From Proteobacteria bacterium ST_bin14 (GTDB lineage Bacteria; Pseudomonadota; Alphaproteobacteria; Sphingomonadales; Sphingomonadaceae), in the NCBI GenBank assembly GCA_002083655.1, contig MSXR01000011.1:114787-178786 (forward strand): a stretch of DNA of 64,000 nucleotides, written 5' to 3'. The position numbers and the translations under genes are program-made. Numbering within the stretch: the first letter of the stretch is position 1; the number at the start of each line of letters is the position of its first letter. Positions 50,443 through 59,858 of the stretch are shown here, piece after piece. The notes beneath the pieces were generated by a model. It did not search any database. It was not told the origin of the DNA and saw nothing but the letters and a program-made list of their open reading frames with translations.

Positions 50443-51389
50443 TTGGGCTCCTCCAAGCCATAATAGCTTCCAAAGCGGCGCCCCCCGGGCGCATAGGATA
50501 CGGAATTGAGTACAAGCTGAATTTCGGCACAGCCACCCAGCAGGCCAACCGCCTCACGCAGATCGCCGTCGTTGGTGCGATCAGCCCGCACGACCAACAT
50601 CACCTGCCCGACATGCTGGGCCAGCGTGGCCGCAGGCGATGCAGCAAGCGCGGGCGGCGAATCGAAAATCACCATCCGGCGTGGATTGGCGTCGAGCAGT
50701 TGCTGGATCAGTACGGACGTGCGCGCGCTGGCGAGCAGTTCGGTATCCTGGTTACTCTTGGCGCCCGCTGGCAACAGGCTAAGCTGTGGCACATCGGTGT
50801 GGATGACACAGGATTCGATATCGATCGCCGGATTGGCAAGCGCGTCGAGCAGCCCCTTGCCTTCAGCCAGGCCCAGCCGGGCCATCACATCAGGCTTGGC
50901 GAAATCGGCATCGACCAGCAACACTTCGGTATCCCGCTCTGCCGCCAGCGACAGCGCCAGATTCAGCGAGCAATAGGTTTTTCCCTCATTGGGATTAGCC
51001 GAGCAGACCAGGATCGTCCGTGATCGATCACCCTGCGCCGCCTTCACCGCGCGCGCGGTGAGCAGCAACTGGCGTTTGACCAGCCGAAACTCCTCCGCAA
51101 GCACGCCCACCGGAGCACCGGGCACGAGCAAGCCTTGCGCGCTCAGCAAGGCACGGTCGATGACGCCGGGGCCAGTGGCGCGCCGCGCAACGGGTGCCTC
51201 AGGGGTCGGGATGGCGATGGGTGGCTGCACAACAGACGGCGGTGGTGCAACCACAACGGCTGGTATGGGCGTGCCAGCAGCGGGGGTGGCCGCGCGGAAA
51301 TCGGCCTGAAAGTCGTAAACCGCCGCTGCCCGTTCGAGCAACGAACCGCCCGACGGGGAAGCAGCACGAATTGGGCGCATCTCACTCAT
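50439..51389 (-). CDS. Tyrosine autokinase (BY-kinase) of the exosortase A system
   Basis: A 316-residue CpsD/CapB-type kinase with Walker A NPNEGKTYCSLNLAL, Walker A' LLVDADFAKPD and Walker B IFDSPPAL. The C-terminal YYGLEEPK has two tyrosines as likely phosphorylation sites. Such kinases control chain length with a Wzz-type partner, encoded just upstream and overlapping by four bases. Confidence 0.88.
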   Translation of the reverse strand: MSEMRPIRAASPSGGSLLERAAAVYDFQADFRAATPAAGTPIPAVVVAPPPSVVQPPIAIPTPEAPVARRATGPGVIDRALLSAQGLLVPGAPVGVLAEEFRLVKRQLLLTARAVKAAQGDRSRTILVCSANPNEGKTYCSLNLALSLAAERDTEVLLVDADFAKPDVMARLGLAEGKGLLDALANPAIDIESCVIHTDVPQLSLLPAGAKSNQDTELLASARTSVLIQQLLDANPRRMVIFDSPPALAASPAATLAQHVGQVMLVVRADRTNDGDLREAVGLLGGCAEIQLVLNSVSYAPGGRRFGSYYGLEEPK

Positions 51390-52897
51390 GCCGCCAACCC
51401 CCGCTGGAGAAATTCGACCCCGATCAGCGCGACATAGGCGGTCATCAACCCGCCAGTGCCGCCAACAAAATAGGTCAGCCGCTTGCGGATCAGCGCGCGC
51501 TGCGCCTCGGTTACCATTTCGCCGATCGATCCGATCACTGGCATGCCGGTTGCGCGCTCCAGGCGGCTGGCAGTGGCAAAGGTGGTCCGCAACTGGCCAA
51601 GCGCGAACGCTGCCCCAATGCCTGCGCCAAGCCCGGCAATCAGCACACCCGTCAACAGCATCGGCCGGTTCGGCGCGGTGGGTGCGCGCGGGGCCGTGGG
51701 GGGATCAATCACGCTGAATTTGATCGCGTCGGTCTGGTTCTGCACCTGCCCGCGCAGCTTAATGTCCTCGCGGTCGCCCAGCAGCTTGTCATACTGGTCT
51801 TTCAGCACCTGATAATCGCGTTCCAACTGCGCCTGCTCAGCCGCCACGCCGGGATCACCGCTCAGCTTTGACTGAAGCTGATCGAGGTCTTTTTGGAGCT
51901 GCCCTTTGCGCGCCGACAGCGAGGCGACCCGCGCCTGCTTTTCAGCGCGCAGTGACTGGAATGAGAGGAAGGCGGGGTTGCCCGATGCTGCCCCGCCCGC
52001 GCTGAGCGGCTCATTACGGGCAACGCCCTGCGCCTGTGCAAGCTGGCTTTTCAGCGCAACGATATCAGGGTGTGATTCGGTAAACCCGCGCCCGCGTGCT
52101 TCCGCCAACTGGCCCTGGATCGCGTTTACCCGCGCCCGCGCCGGGCCAGCGACGCCGCCGCCGCTGCCCGCAACATTGGGGGACACGCCCGCCATTTGCG
52201 CGGTAATAATGCCCAGTTCGCTTTGCGCCGCCGCCAGATCGCCATCAACCTGCGCCATCTGGTTGCGCGCACTGCCGATCCGGTCGTTGAGCGTGCCGGT
52301 GCCGGGCAAAGCGCCAAGATAGCGGTTCTGGAAATCAGCGCGTTTTGCCTCGCTGTCCTGCAATTGCTTTTGACGCTGGGCAAGTTGGCTATCGAGGAAC
52401 TGGAGCGTCTGCGTCGTCTCGTCGCGGTCGCCGGCCAGGTTTTCTTCGACGAAAATGTCGATCAGCTTTTGCACAATCTGGCGCGCCAGCTTTGGGCTGG
52501 TTGATGATGCTGTAATCTCGAACAGATTATCCTGCTGCGCGGTTACCTTGATTGCCGCTTGCAGGCTGGCAACCCGATCTGCCACGTCGCGCTCTGTGGC
52601 GATTGTTGCGGCCAGATCAGTCCCGCGCACCACCTTTGCCAGGTTCATCGCCGATGTCAGCGTCTGGCGGACCCGGTCGATATCCTTGGATTGTTCGTCA
52701 GCCGTAATCCCGATCTTGCTCGGCAAAATCGACTGCATCTGCACAGAGATGCGCGCGCGCGACATATAGCTGTTGGGGATTTGCGACACGAACAGCCAGC
52801 CCAGCACGCACACGCCCCACGCCACCGCCAGCGCAAGCCAGCGGCGCTTCCAGATTCCGTGCAGCGCGATGCGCAGCTCGTCGTAAAGGCCGTTCAT
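51386..52897 (-). CDS. Polysaccharide chain-length determinant (Wzz-like) of the exosortase A system
   Basis: A 503-residue co-polymerase with two membrane helices, one near residue 20 (WLALAVAWGVCVLGWLFV) and one near 420 (LLTGVLIAGLGAGIGAAFA), and a long coiled-coil periplasmic domain. The conserved LERDYQVLKDQYDKLL stretch lies before the second helix. It presents the BY-kinase and exporter with the growing polymer. The ATG at 52897 gives MNGLYDELRIAL. Confidence 0.88.
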   Translation of the reverse strand: MNGLYDELRIALHGIWKRRWLALAVAWGVCVLGWLFVSQIPNSYMSRARISVQMQSILPSKIGITADEQSKDIDRVRQTLTSAMNLAKVVRGTDLAATIATERDVADRVASLQAAIKVTAQQDNLFEITASSTSPKLARQIVQKLIDIFVEENLAGDRDETTQTLQFLDSQLAQRQKQLQDSEAKRADFQNRYLGALPGTGTLNDRIGSARNQMAQVDGDLAAAQSELGIITAQMAGVSPNVAGSGGGVAGPARARVNAIQGQLAEARGRGFTESHPDIVALKSQLAQAQGVARNEPLSAGGAASGNPAFLSFQSLRAEKQARVASLSARKGQLQKDLDQLQSKLSGDPGVAAEQAQLERDYQVLKDQYDKLLGDREDIKLRGQVQNQTDAIKFSVIDPPTAPRAPTAPNRPMLLTGVLIAGLGAGIGAAFALGQLRTTFATASRLERATGMPVIGSIGEMVTEAQRALIRKRLTYFVGGTGGLMTAYVALIGVEFLQRGLAA

Positions 52898-52907
52898 CCC
52901 GCCACCC

Positions 52908-53552
52908 TCAGAACATGCTTTCGGGGATGATGATGACGTCACCGGGCTGCAGCTTCACATTCGCCGATGAATCGCCGTTCTTCAGCAGGCTCGACAGGCG
53001 AAGCTGAAACTCGGTCTGCCGACCGGTGTTGCGGTCATAACGGATCAGGCGCGCCTTGTTGCCTGCCGCAAACTCGCTCAGCCCGCCAACGGCGATCATC
53101 GCATCCAGCAACGTCATGTTGGCGCGATAGGGCAGCGATGCGGGCTTGCCGGTTGCACCAACGATGCGAACCTGCTGGCTGAACGTGCCCGAAAAATTCT
53201 CAACGATCACCGATACGATGGGGTCTTTGATATATTCGCCCAGCGCGAGCTTCATGTCGTCGGCCAGCATCGCCGGGGTTTTCCCAACGGCGGGCATGTC
53301 GCTGATCAGCGGCGTGGTGATGCGGCCATCGGGGCGCACCTGAACCTTTGCCGACAATTCAGGGTTCCGCCACACAAAGATATTAAGCTGATCGAGCGGG
53401 CCGATGATATATTCTTCGCCCGGTTGTTCTTGCGAGGCGACAAAAGCAGCCGGTGGCAATTCGGGTCGACCGCCGCCCGGGATGCACCCCGATACCAGCG
53501 TCGCAGCCGCAATCGAGCCGCCGAAAACCTTGGAAAACCGTCCGAAACGCAT
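52908..53552 (-). CDS. Polysaccharide export outer-membrane lipoprotein (Wza-like)
   Basis: A 214-residue protein with a lipobox (LVSGCIPGG, Cys at residue 23), a poly_export domain (YIIGPLDQLNIFVWRNPELS) and a SLBB domain (VRIVGATGKPASLPYRANMTL). GGAGG lies before the ATG at 53552. It forms the periplasmic/outer-membrane channel with the Wzz-like protein. A first gene in the export sub-operon. Confidence 0.9.
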   Translation of the reverse strand: MRFGRFSKVFGGSIAAATLVSGCIPGGGRPELPPAAFVASQEQPGEEYIIGPLDQLNIFVWRNPELSAKVQVRPDGRITTPLISDMPAVGKTPAMLADDMKLALGEYIKDPIVSVIVENFSGTFSQQVRIVGATGKPASLPYRANMTLLDAMIAVGGLSEFAAGNKARLIRYDRNTGRQTEFQLRLSSLLKNGDSSANVKLQPGDVIIIPESMF

Positions 53553-53600
53553 CACTTGATCCTCCGGCTGACGCGCAGAGGCTGGTGACGTCAACCGGCT

Positions 53601-54902
53601 CTACACGTAGCTATGGCCAGCGGTATCGGTTGAAGAGGTGAAGATAGCGTTAGGATTGTCTGGTAAACCGCCAAGAACCTGTGTTGGCAGCGGGTGCCCC
53701 AGAAACGCTGTGGGGCTGGCGGACAGCCCATAAGCACCTGCCAAAAACACGGCAATCACATCACCGGGCGCGGCATGGGGCAGCGCAACCTGGTCCGCCA
53801 ACCGGTCAAGCGGCGTGCATAAACAGCCGACCACCGTGGCCGTTTCCGTTAATATTTCGCCCATCCTGTGCGCCACCGCGACGGGATAATTGCGGCGCAC
53901 CACGGTGCCAAAATTGCCCGATGCCGCAAGCTGGTGGTGCAATCCGCCATCGGTGACCAGAAATGTTTCGCCGCGACTTTCCTTGCGGTCGACAATCCGG
54001 GTCAGGTAAACGCCGCACATCCCGACCAACCAGCGCCCCAGCTCCACAGCGAAAGCGGAGCCGCCCAGCGATGCGGGCATTGACGTCATGGCATCGCCCA
54101 ATGCCGCCCCAATCACGGCGACATCAACCGGTGTATCGCCCGGGAAATAGGGAATGCCAAAGCCCCCGCCCAGATTGACCAGCGGCGGTGCTGTGCCAAT
54201 CTGATCGGCGATTTCGCCCGCCAGCGCCAAGGTTGCGGCCTGCATCTCAATAATGCCAGCGGTATCAAGCGTTTGGGAGCCCGCAAAAATATGCAGCCCA
54301 CGCCACCCTGCGCCAGCGCTTCGGATCATCGCCACCAGCGGCGGCACGGCATCCGCATCAACACCAAAGGGCGACGCGCGCCCGCCCATCCGCATCCCCG
54401 ATCCGCGCAGTTCAAACGACGGGTTCACACGTACCGCTAGCTGCGGTGCAATCCCCAACCGATCGCCAATCGCCAGTGCCCGCGCGGCCTCCCCCGCCGA
54501 TTCAAGGTTGATCGTCGCCCCCGCACTGATCGCCGCCGCCAGCGCATCATCGCGCTTGCCGGGGCCAGCAAAGCTCACCGGCAGACCCGGTGCTTCTCGC
54601 GTTACCAACGCAAGTTCGCCCGCAGACGCGATATCGAGCCCGTCGACCAGTGGCGCAATGGCGCGGACCAGCGGCGCGAATGGATTGGCCTTCACGGCGT
54701 AATGAATGCCAATGCCGTTGGGCAGTGCAGCCCGCAAGGCGGCGATCTGGCTGGCGACAATCCCAAAATCATAGACGAACAACGGCGTATCGCCGGTTAT
54801 TTCAATCCATTGTTCCCATGTCTTGCCAGCAATGACGAGATTTCCTTGCTGCCCAGCGAAGGGCAAAGGGATCGGCCCCATTTGCTTGTGCGCAGGCTTC
54901 AC
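53601..54902 (-). CDS. PLP-dependent decarboxylase of the exosortase A system
   Basis: A 433-residue alanine-racemase-fold enzyme (ornithine/diaminopimelate decarboxylase superfamily). The PLP lysine is in HYAVKANPFAPLV; LGGGFGIPYF and VELGRWLVG are visible. Its substrate is unknown; it could supply an amine or amino acid used on the polymer. The GTG at 54902 overlaps the ligase stop as GTGA; an ATG at 54881 is another possible start. Confidence 0.87.
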   Translation of the reverse strand: MKPAHKQMGPIPLPFAGQQGNLVIAGKTWEQWIEITGDTPLFVYDFGIVASQIAALRAALPNGIGIHYAVKANPFAPLVRAIAPLVDGLDIASAGELALVTREAPGLPVSFAGPGKRDDALAAAISAGATINLESAGEAARALAIGDRLGIAPQLAVRVNPSFELRGSGMRMGGRASPFGVDADAVPPLVAMIRSAGAGWRGLHIFAGSQTLDTAGIIEMQAATLALAGEIADQIGTAPPLVNLGGGFGIPYFPGDTPVDVAVIGAALGDAMTSMPASLGGSAFAVELGRWLVGMCGVYLTRIVDRKESRGETFLVTDGGLHHQLAASGNFGTVVRRNYPVAVAHRMGEILTETATVVGCLCTPLDRLADQVALPHAAPGDVIAVFLAGAYGLSASPTAFLGHPLPTQVLGGLPDNPNAIFTSSTDTAGHSYV

Positions 54903-56407
54903 GCCGTAACCCCGGCTTTCAGCGCCGCCCGGTCGAGCTTGCCATTCGCGTTGCGCGGCAGTGTGTCGCGCCAATCATATCGGGCCGGTTGCATAAAGCT
55001 GGGCAAATCACGCCGCAGCCGATCGCGCAAGGCCTGCTCGGCAATCACGGCATCCCCATGCGCCTTTGCGACAACCAAAATCACCTGCCCCAGCCGATCA
55101 TCAGCCACGCCGATCGCCACCGCCTCCGCCACTTCGCCGCCGGCCAGCACCGCCTCTTCAATCTCGGTGGGGCTGATCCTGTTACCGGCCGATTTGATCA
55201 TCTCATCCTGCCGCCCGACAAAGCGGAACAGCCCGTCCTCGCCTTCAATCACCTGATCACCGGAATACACTGCGATCCCGCCCGACGCGAAATACGGCGG
55301 TGCGGGGCGATAGCGTGTTTCGGTTCGGGCGGCGTCCTGCCAATACCCCATCGACACGAGCGGCCCGGCATGGACCAGTTCGCCCGGCTCACCCGGCCCT
55401 GCCCGCGTCCCATCGGGTCGCACCGCCATTACTTCGGCAAAGGGGACTGCCCGGCCCATCGATTCGGGATGCGCATCGACCAGCGCTGGATCGAGGTAGG
55501 TCGACCGGAAAGCCTCTGTAATGCCGTACATCGGGTAAAGATCAGCCGCCGGAAACCGCAATCGCAATGCCCGCACCATCCGCACCGTCAAGGCGCCACC
55601 CGAATTGGTGAGCCGCTTCAGGCGAATGGCAGTTTCGGCTGGCCAATCCGCCTCGATCAACTGGCTCCACAACGGCGGCACCCCCGCCAACGTGTTCGCC
55701 CCGAACCGGTCCACCGCCTTGATCACGTCTCGCGGCGTCAGGTAATCCAGCGGGATCACCCGCCCGCCCGCCGCCCAGGTCGAAAACAGCTGGTTCTGCC
55801 CATAATCAAAGCTGAACGGCAGCACGCACAGCGTCCGGTCCGCTGGCGTCAGTTTCAAATAATGCGCCACGCTGATCGCGCCGAGCCACAGGTTGGCGTG
55901 GCTGAGCATCACCCCCTTGGGCTGGCCGGTGGACCCTGAGGTGTAGAGGATCGCCGCCAAGTCCTGCGGATCGGCAGCGGACGGCGGCATGACGTCACCT
56001 CCAGTCACATCCCCCTCCATCACCTGGCGGCATGACGTCGGCACGTCCTCAGGCAATAACGTACCGGCCCGTGCCGCCTGCGTGATCAGCAGCGTCGCGC
56101 CGCTATCAGACAGAATATGCGCCACCTGCCCCCGCTTCAGCAGCGGATTGATCGGTACATGCACCAGCCCGGCGCGCGGCGCGGCGAGCGGCAACAGGCA
56201 GGCCGTGCGCGTTTTGGGGAGCCAGCTCGCCACGCGGTCACCCGCACGCAGCCCTTGCGCTGCCAGCCAGCCCGCCAGCGCGCCCACCGCTTGTTCCAGC
56301 CCGGCAAAGTCCATTTCCCCCGCGCGATCGGCAATCGCGACATCGCCCGGCGCGCCGCGGCCGGGTAAGTGATCAATCGGACAAGGCACGGGATCGAGAG
56401 GAATCAT
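54899..56407 (-). CDS. AMP-forming acyl-CoA ligase of the exosortase A system
   Basis: A 502-residue ANL-superfamily enzyme with LYTSGSTGQPKGVMLSH, YGITEAF, GQVILVVAK and the C-terminal catalytic lysine region (LPRNANGKLDRAAL). It activates a carboxylic or amino acid as AMP ester; the divergent acyl carrier protein gene suggests loading onto a pantetheine. It is the first gene of the minus arm, 122 bases from the ACP start. Substrate unknown. Confidence 0.88.
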   Translation of the reverse strand: MIPLDPVPCPIDHLPGRGAPGDVAIADRAGEMDFAGLEQAVGALAGWLAAQGLRAGDRVASWLPKTRTACLLPLAAPRAGLVHVPINPLLKRGQVAHILSDSGATLLITQAARAGTLLPEDVPTSCRQVMEGDVTGGDVMPPSAADPQDLAAILYTSGSTGQPKGVMLSHANLWLGAISVAHYLKLTPADRTLCVLPFSFDYGQNQLFSTWAAGGRVIPLDYLTPRDVIKAVDRFGANTLAGVPPLWSQLIEADWPAETAIRLKRLTNSGGALTVRMVRALRLRFPAADLYPMYGITEAFRSTYLDPALVDAHPESMGRAVPFAEVMAVRPDGTRAGPGEPGELVHAGPLVSMGYWQDAARTETRYRPAPPYFASGGIAVYSGDQVIEGEDGLFRFVGRQDEMIKSAGNRISPTEIEEAVLAGGEVAEAVAIGVADDRLGQVILVVAKAHGDAVIAEQALRDRLRRDLPSFMQPARYDWRDTLPRNANGKLDRAALKAGVTA

Positions 56408-56529
56408 TGCCCCTTGATACCCGGTAGCACCGCGCTGCCAAGGGGCAGAGCTTGGCAGGGGCGCGGCAAGTCTCTAACGGCGTCGCACGAACATGGCTGC
56501 ACCACATTGCTGCAGAGGGAGATATTGAG

Positions 56530-56802
56530 TTGGCGCCAGCAAGTGAAGCCGAGGTTGAAGCCATTGTGCGCGCGGTTCTGCGCGACGTGCTGGCGATAAC
56601 TGACGATCGGATGGCAGATTTTACCGATGATACCGCGTTATTCGGCGCGTTGCCCGAATTCGATTCGCTTGCCGTTGCCGGCGTGCTGACCGAGCTTGAG
56701 GACCGGCTGGGCATCCTGATTGAGGATGATGAGGTTGATGGCGACATGATGGCCACGCTGGGCGCGCTCACCCGTTTCGCCGCTGACCGGGCGCTCATGT
56801 GA
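56530..56802 (+). CDS. Acyl carrier protein of the exosortase A system
   Basis: A 90-residue ACP with the phosphopantetheine serine in EFDSLAV (Ser46) and four-helix ACP composition. The TTG at 56530 is chosen because GGGAG lies before it; the frame is open upstream by 26 codons. It is the first gene of the divergent arm, and its stop overlaps the next GTG. It should carry the acyl or aminoacyl group activated by the ligase. Confidence 0.82.
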   Translation: MAPASEAEVEAIVRAVLRDVLAITDDRMADFTDDTALFGALPEFDSLAVAGVLTELEDRLGILIEDDEVDGDMMATLGALTRFAADRALM

Positions 56803-57485
56803 TCGATCATTACGACTGGGCAGGCGGACGCGAGGCGATGTTGCGCTTCGGCCCCGATACCGGCCCGGTCGTGGTGATGCTGCCCGCGTTGTTTGAGGAA
56901 CATAACCGAACGCGCGCCTTTACGGTGGCCATATGCCGCGCGCTGGCGGAATCGCGGGTGGCAAGCATCTTGCCCGATCTGCCCGGCCAGGGCGAAAGCG
57001 TGGTGCCAACGCAGGATGCGACGCTCGATCACTGGCGGAAAGCCGTTGCGGCGCTAGTGCAGGCCCAGCGTGCTGTTCGGCCCGTCATCATGGGGTCGAT
57101 GCGCGGGAGTGCGATCATCGACGATGTGCCGGGCGTTAGCGGGCATTGGCGGCTGTCACCCATCACCGGCCAGATGGTGATCCGCGATTTGACGCGGGGT
57201 GCAGTGATGCAGTCGAGCCTGACCGCTGCACCCATTGGCGATCCGGTTGAGGTTGCGGGTAACCTGATCAGCCATAATTTGTTCGGCGCACTTCAGGCCG
57301 ATGCGACACTGCGCGAAGGTACAGCGCCATTGCGCACGGTGCGGCTTGAAAGCGACCCTGCCCCGGCTGACCTGAAACTGCCGGGGTCACCACTGTGGCG
57401 CCGGGCCGAACCGGGCAACGACTTGCCGCTTGCAGCGCTTCTCGCGCAGGATCTGGCCGCATGGAGCCACCAATGCGCCGGGTGA
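56799..57485 (+). CDS. Exosortase A-associated hydrolase 2
   Basis: A 228-residue alpha/beta-hydrolase relative. The lid and core segments (VVVMLPALFEEHN, ILPDLPGQGES) are visible, but the expected nucleophile elbow reads GSMRG, with Met where Ser is usual. A non-esterase role such as thioester binding is possible. GTG start overlaps the ACP stop; the next gene overlaps its end by 13 bases. Confidence 0.82.
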   Translation: MIDHYDWAGGREAMLRFGPDTGPVVVMLPALFEEHNRTRAFTVAICRALAESRVASILPDLPGQGESVVPTQDATLDHWRKAVAALVQAQRAVRPVIMGSMRGSAIIDDVPGVSGHWRLSPITGQMVIRDLTRGAVMQSSLTAAPIGDPVEVAGNLISHNLFGALQADATLREGTAPLRTVRLESDPAPADLKLPGSPLWRRAEPGNDLPLAALLAQDLAAWSHQCAG

Positions 57486-58267
57486 TCAGCTTTGCCTGCG
57501 AAGGCGAAACGCTGTTCGGCTCCGTTGACGAAGCGCCGGGGACCACCGGCTTGCTGATCATATCCGGCGGCAACGAAATCCGCTGCGGCGCGCACCGTGG
57601 CATGGCAATCCTGGCGGCGGAACTGGCATTGCTCGACTATCCGGTGTTTCGGTTCGACCGCAGGGGGATTGGCGATTCCAGCGGAGAGAATGGCGGATTT
57701 ACGTCATCTGGCGCCGATATTCAGGCGGCAGTCGCTGCTTTTCGGGCGGCGGCACCGCAGGTCAACCGGATCGTCGGCTTCGGCAACTGTGATGCCGCGA
57801 CCGCCCTGCTGCTCCATCATGGCGGCGCATTTGACCGGCTGATACTCGCCAATCCCTGGGTCGCCCCGGAAACCGACGGCCTGCCCCCCGCCGCCGCCAT
57901 CCGATCCCGCTATCGTGAACGCATGCGCGATCCCGCCAGCTGGGTAAGATTGCTGACTGGCGGCGTCAATTTTGGTAAGCTTATGGGCGGGATAGCCAAG
58001 ATTGCTCAGACCAGATCACCGGCGCTATCGGCACTGGAAACCAAGGTCTTCGCCAAATTGGCTGAAACCCCCAATGCCGTGATCATCCTGGCATCGGGCG
58101 ACGCGACAGCGTTAGCCTTTGCCGATGCGGCTGCGAGGGCGGGCTATGCCGGGAACCGCGTGGAGATTGACACCCCGTCACACAGTTTTGCGCGACAGGC
58201 GGACAAGCTTGCGCTGCGGCAGGCGATTTTGAGCGCCCTACAGCCCGCTGCTCCCCGTTCGGGGTGA
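57473..58267 (+). CDS. Exosortase A-associated hydrolase 1
   Basis: A 264-residue alpha/beta-hydrolase relative with VISFACEGETLFGSV, RRGIGDSSGENGGF and a nucleophile position FGNCDAAT, where Cys replaces Ser. The gene is the last of the plus arm and ends 12 bases before the convergent trxB stop. With the ACP and hydrolase 2 it may release or transfer an activated acyl group. Confidence 0.82.
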   Translation: MRRVISFACEGETLFGSVDEAPGTTGLLIISGGNEIRCGAHRGMAILAAELALLDYPVFRFDRRGIGDSSGENGGFTSSGADIQAAVAAFRAAAPQVNRIVGFGNCDAATALLLHHGGAFDRLILANPWVAPETDGLPPAAAIRSRYRERMRDPASWVRLLTGGVNFGKLMGGIAKIAQTRSPALSALETKVFAKLAETPNAVIILASGDATALAFADAAARAGYAGNRVEIDTPSHSFARQADKLALRQAILSALQPAAPRSG

Positions 58268-58279
58268 TTGCCGCCGCAA

Positions 58280-59251
58280 TTACTCCGCCGCTATTGCTAC
58301 CTTTTCAAAATCCGCTTCGGCCAGAAAGCGTTCTGCATCCAGCGCCGCCATGCAGCCGGTGCCTGCTGCGGTCACCGCCTGACGGTAAATCTTGTCCATC
58401 ACGTCACCACAGGCGAAAACGCCGTGCACACTCGTGCGCGTTCCGCCCTTTTCAACCTCGATATAGCCATCCGAATCGAGCGCCAGATGGCCCCGGAACA
58501 GCTCGGTCGCGGGATGATGGCCAATCGCGACAAACCCACCCTCAACGTCGAGCCGGGATTGCTCACCTGTCACCCGGTCGAGCAAATCGATACCCACCAG
58601 CCCCTCTGGCATACCGCCGCCGACAAATTGGCGGACTTCCTTGTTCCACAGCACCGTGATCTTTGGGTTGGCGAACAGCCGGTCCTGCAAAATGCGTTCA
58701 GCCTTTAGCGAATCGCGGCGATGGATCAGCGTGACGTTGTCGCTGTGGTTGGTCAGGTACAGCGCTTCTTCCACTGCCGTATTGCCACCGCCAATCACCG
58801 CCACCCGCTTGCCGCGAAAGAAAAAGCCGTCACAGGTCGCACAGGCGCTAACGCCCTTGCCCTTCATCAGCTCTTCGCTGTCGAGGCCCAGCCATTTGGC
58901 CTGCGCGCCAGTCGCGATAATCAGCACATCACCCGAATACACATCGCCGCTATCGCCGATCAACCGAAACGGGCGCTGCGACAGATCAACCTCTACAATC
59001 GTGTCGTACATCAGCCTTGTGCCGACATGTTCGGCCTGGCCCTGCATCTCGTCCATCAGCCACGGGCCTTGGATAACCTCACGAAAGCCGGGATAATTTT
59101 CCACATCCGTGGTCGTCATCAACTGGCCGCCGGGCTGGATGCCCTGCACCAATATCGGTTTCATGCCGGCGCGCGCGCCGTAAATGGCGGCAGACAGGCC
59201 CGCCGGGCCAGAACCGATAATCAGCATGCGCGTGTGGTGGGTGGCGGGCAT
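58280..59251 (-). CDS. trxB: Thioredoxin-disulfide reductase
   Basis: A 323-residue FAD/NADPH enzyme: N-terminal IGSGPAGLSAAIYGARA FAD site, redox pair CATCDG near residue 137, NADPH site VIGGGNTAVEEAL and a C-terminal CGDV block. It reduces thioredoxin in the cytosol. Length is normal; it is convergent with the exosortase hydrolase arm. Confidence 0.95.
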   Translation of the reverse strand: MPATHHTRMLIIGSGPAGLSAAIYGARAGMKPILVQGIQPGGQLMTTTDVENYPGFREVIQGPWLMDEMQGQAEHVGTRLMYDTIVEVDLSQRPFRLIGDSGDVYSGDVLIIATGAQAKWLGLDSEELMKGKGVSACATCDGFFFRGKRVAVIGGGNTAVEEALYLTNHSDNVTLIHRRDSLKAERILQDRLFANPKITVLWNKEVRQFVGGGMPEGLVGIDLLDRVTGEQSRLDVEGGFVAIGHHPATELFRGHLALDSDGYIEVEKGGTRTSVHGVFACGDVMDKIYRQAVTAAGTGCMAALDAERFLAEADFEKVAIAAE

Positions 59252-59413
59252 TGACGGGGCTTTCGATTGTGGGTTGCCCGATCCTTAGGGAAGGTCGGGG
59301 GCTGGTTGCAACATGGAGTTCGCGCGTGCGGACGCAATCGTTACGCCGGTGCAGTTTTGCTTTGTGCGTTGATCGCGGCGCTTTGGCCGCCTTGCCCTGC
59401 GGGGCAACAAAAA

Positions 59414-59490
59414 TGGTAGCGAAGGAGGGACTTGAACCCCCGACCCCAGGATTATGATTCCCGTGCTCTAACCAACTGAGCTACTTCGCC
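59414..59490 (-). tRNA. tRNA-Met (anticodon CAT)
   Basis: Read on the minus strand the 77-base sequence folds into a complete cloverleaf: acceptor GGCGAAG with CTTCGCT (with a G-U first pair), D arm GCTCAGTTGGTTAGAGC, anticodon loop ATCATAA with CAT, T loop TTCAAGT, and encoded CCA. The G1 and D-arm sequence resemble elongator Met tRNA rather than initiator. A lysidine tRNA-Ile2 cannot be fully ruled out. Confidence 0.93.
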
Positions 59491-59858
59491 CCAAGGGCTG
59501 CGTCATGCGACGAGGGCGGGGCTATAAGTGCGGCATTGGCCCCGGTCAACCATTGTGGGCCAACCACCGCAATTCGCACGCCCTGGGACTGATGACTTTG
59601 CCTTGATCCGCACAATTCGCGCGCAGTGGAGAGACATGCCACATGCGCTGCGCGGGGTGGCTCGACTTCGGCCCTGGGGCCGAAACTCGCCCTGAGCGGC
59701 TGGCTTGCCAGCCTGTCGACGGGCTCAATCAGAACGGTTTGGGTGGTCAGCCAATCTAGGCTGTAGACCCATAAAAAGTAGCCCGTCGGCTAACGCTCCA
59801 GTTTCGGTCGTTAACCGGCAGCTTGCGATTACCCGAAAGCGGACGCTATTATCGTCGA
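59491..59858. other. 368-base intergenic region with a diverged inverted repeat
   Basis: No gene is evident. A degenerate relative of the 8771 repeat lies at about 59664-59733 (CGACTTCGGCCCTGGGGCCG, then CTCGCCCTGAGCGGCTGGCT...GTCGACGGGCTCAATCAGAACGG). The remainder has no recognised promoter or RNA. Confidence 0.5.
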
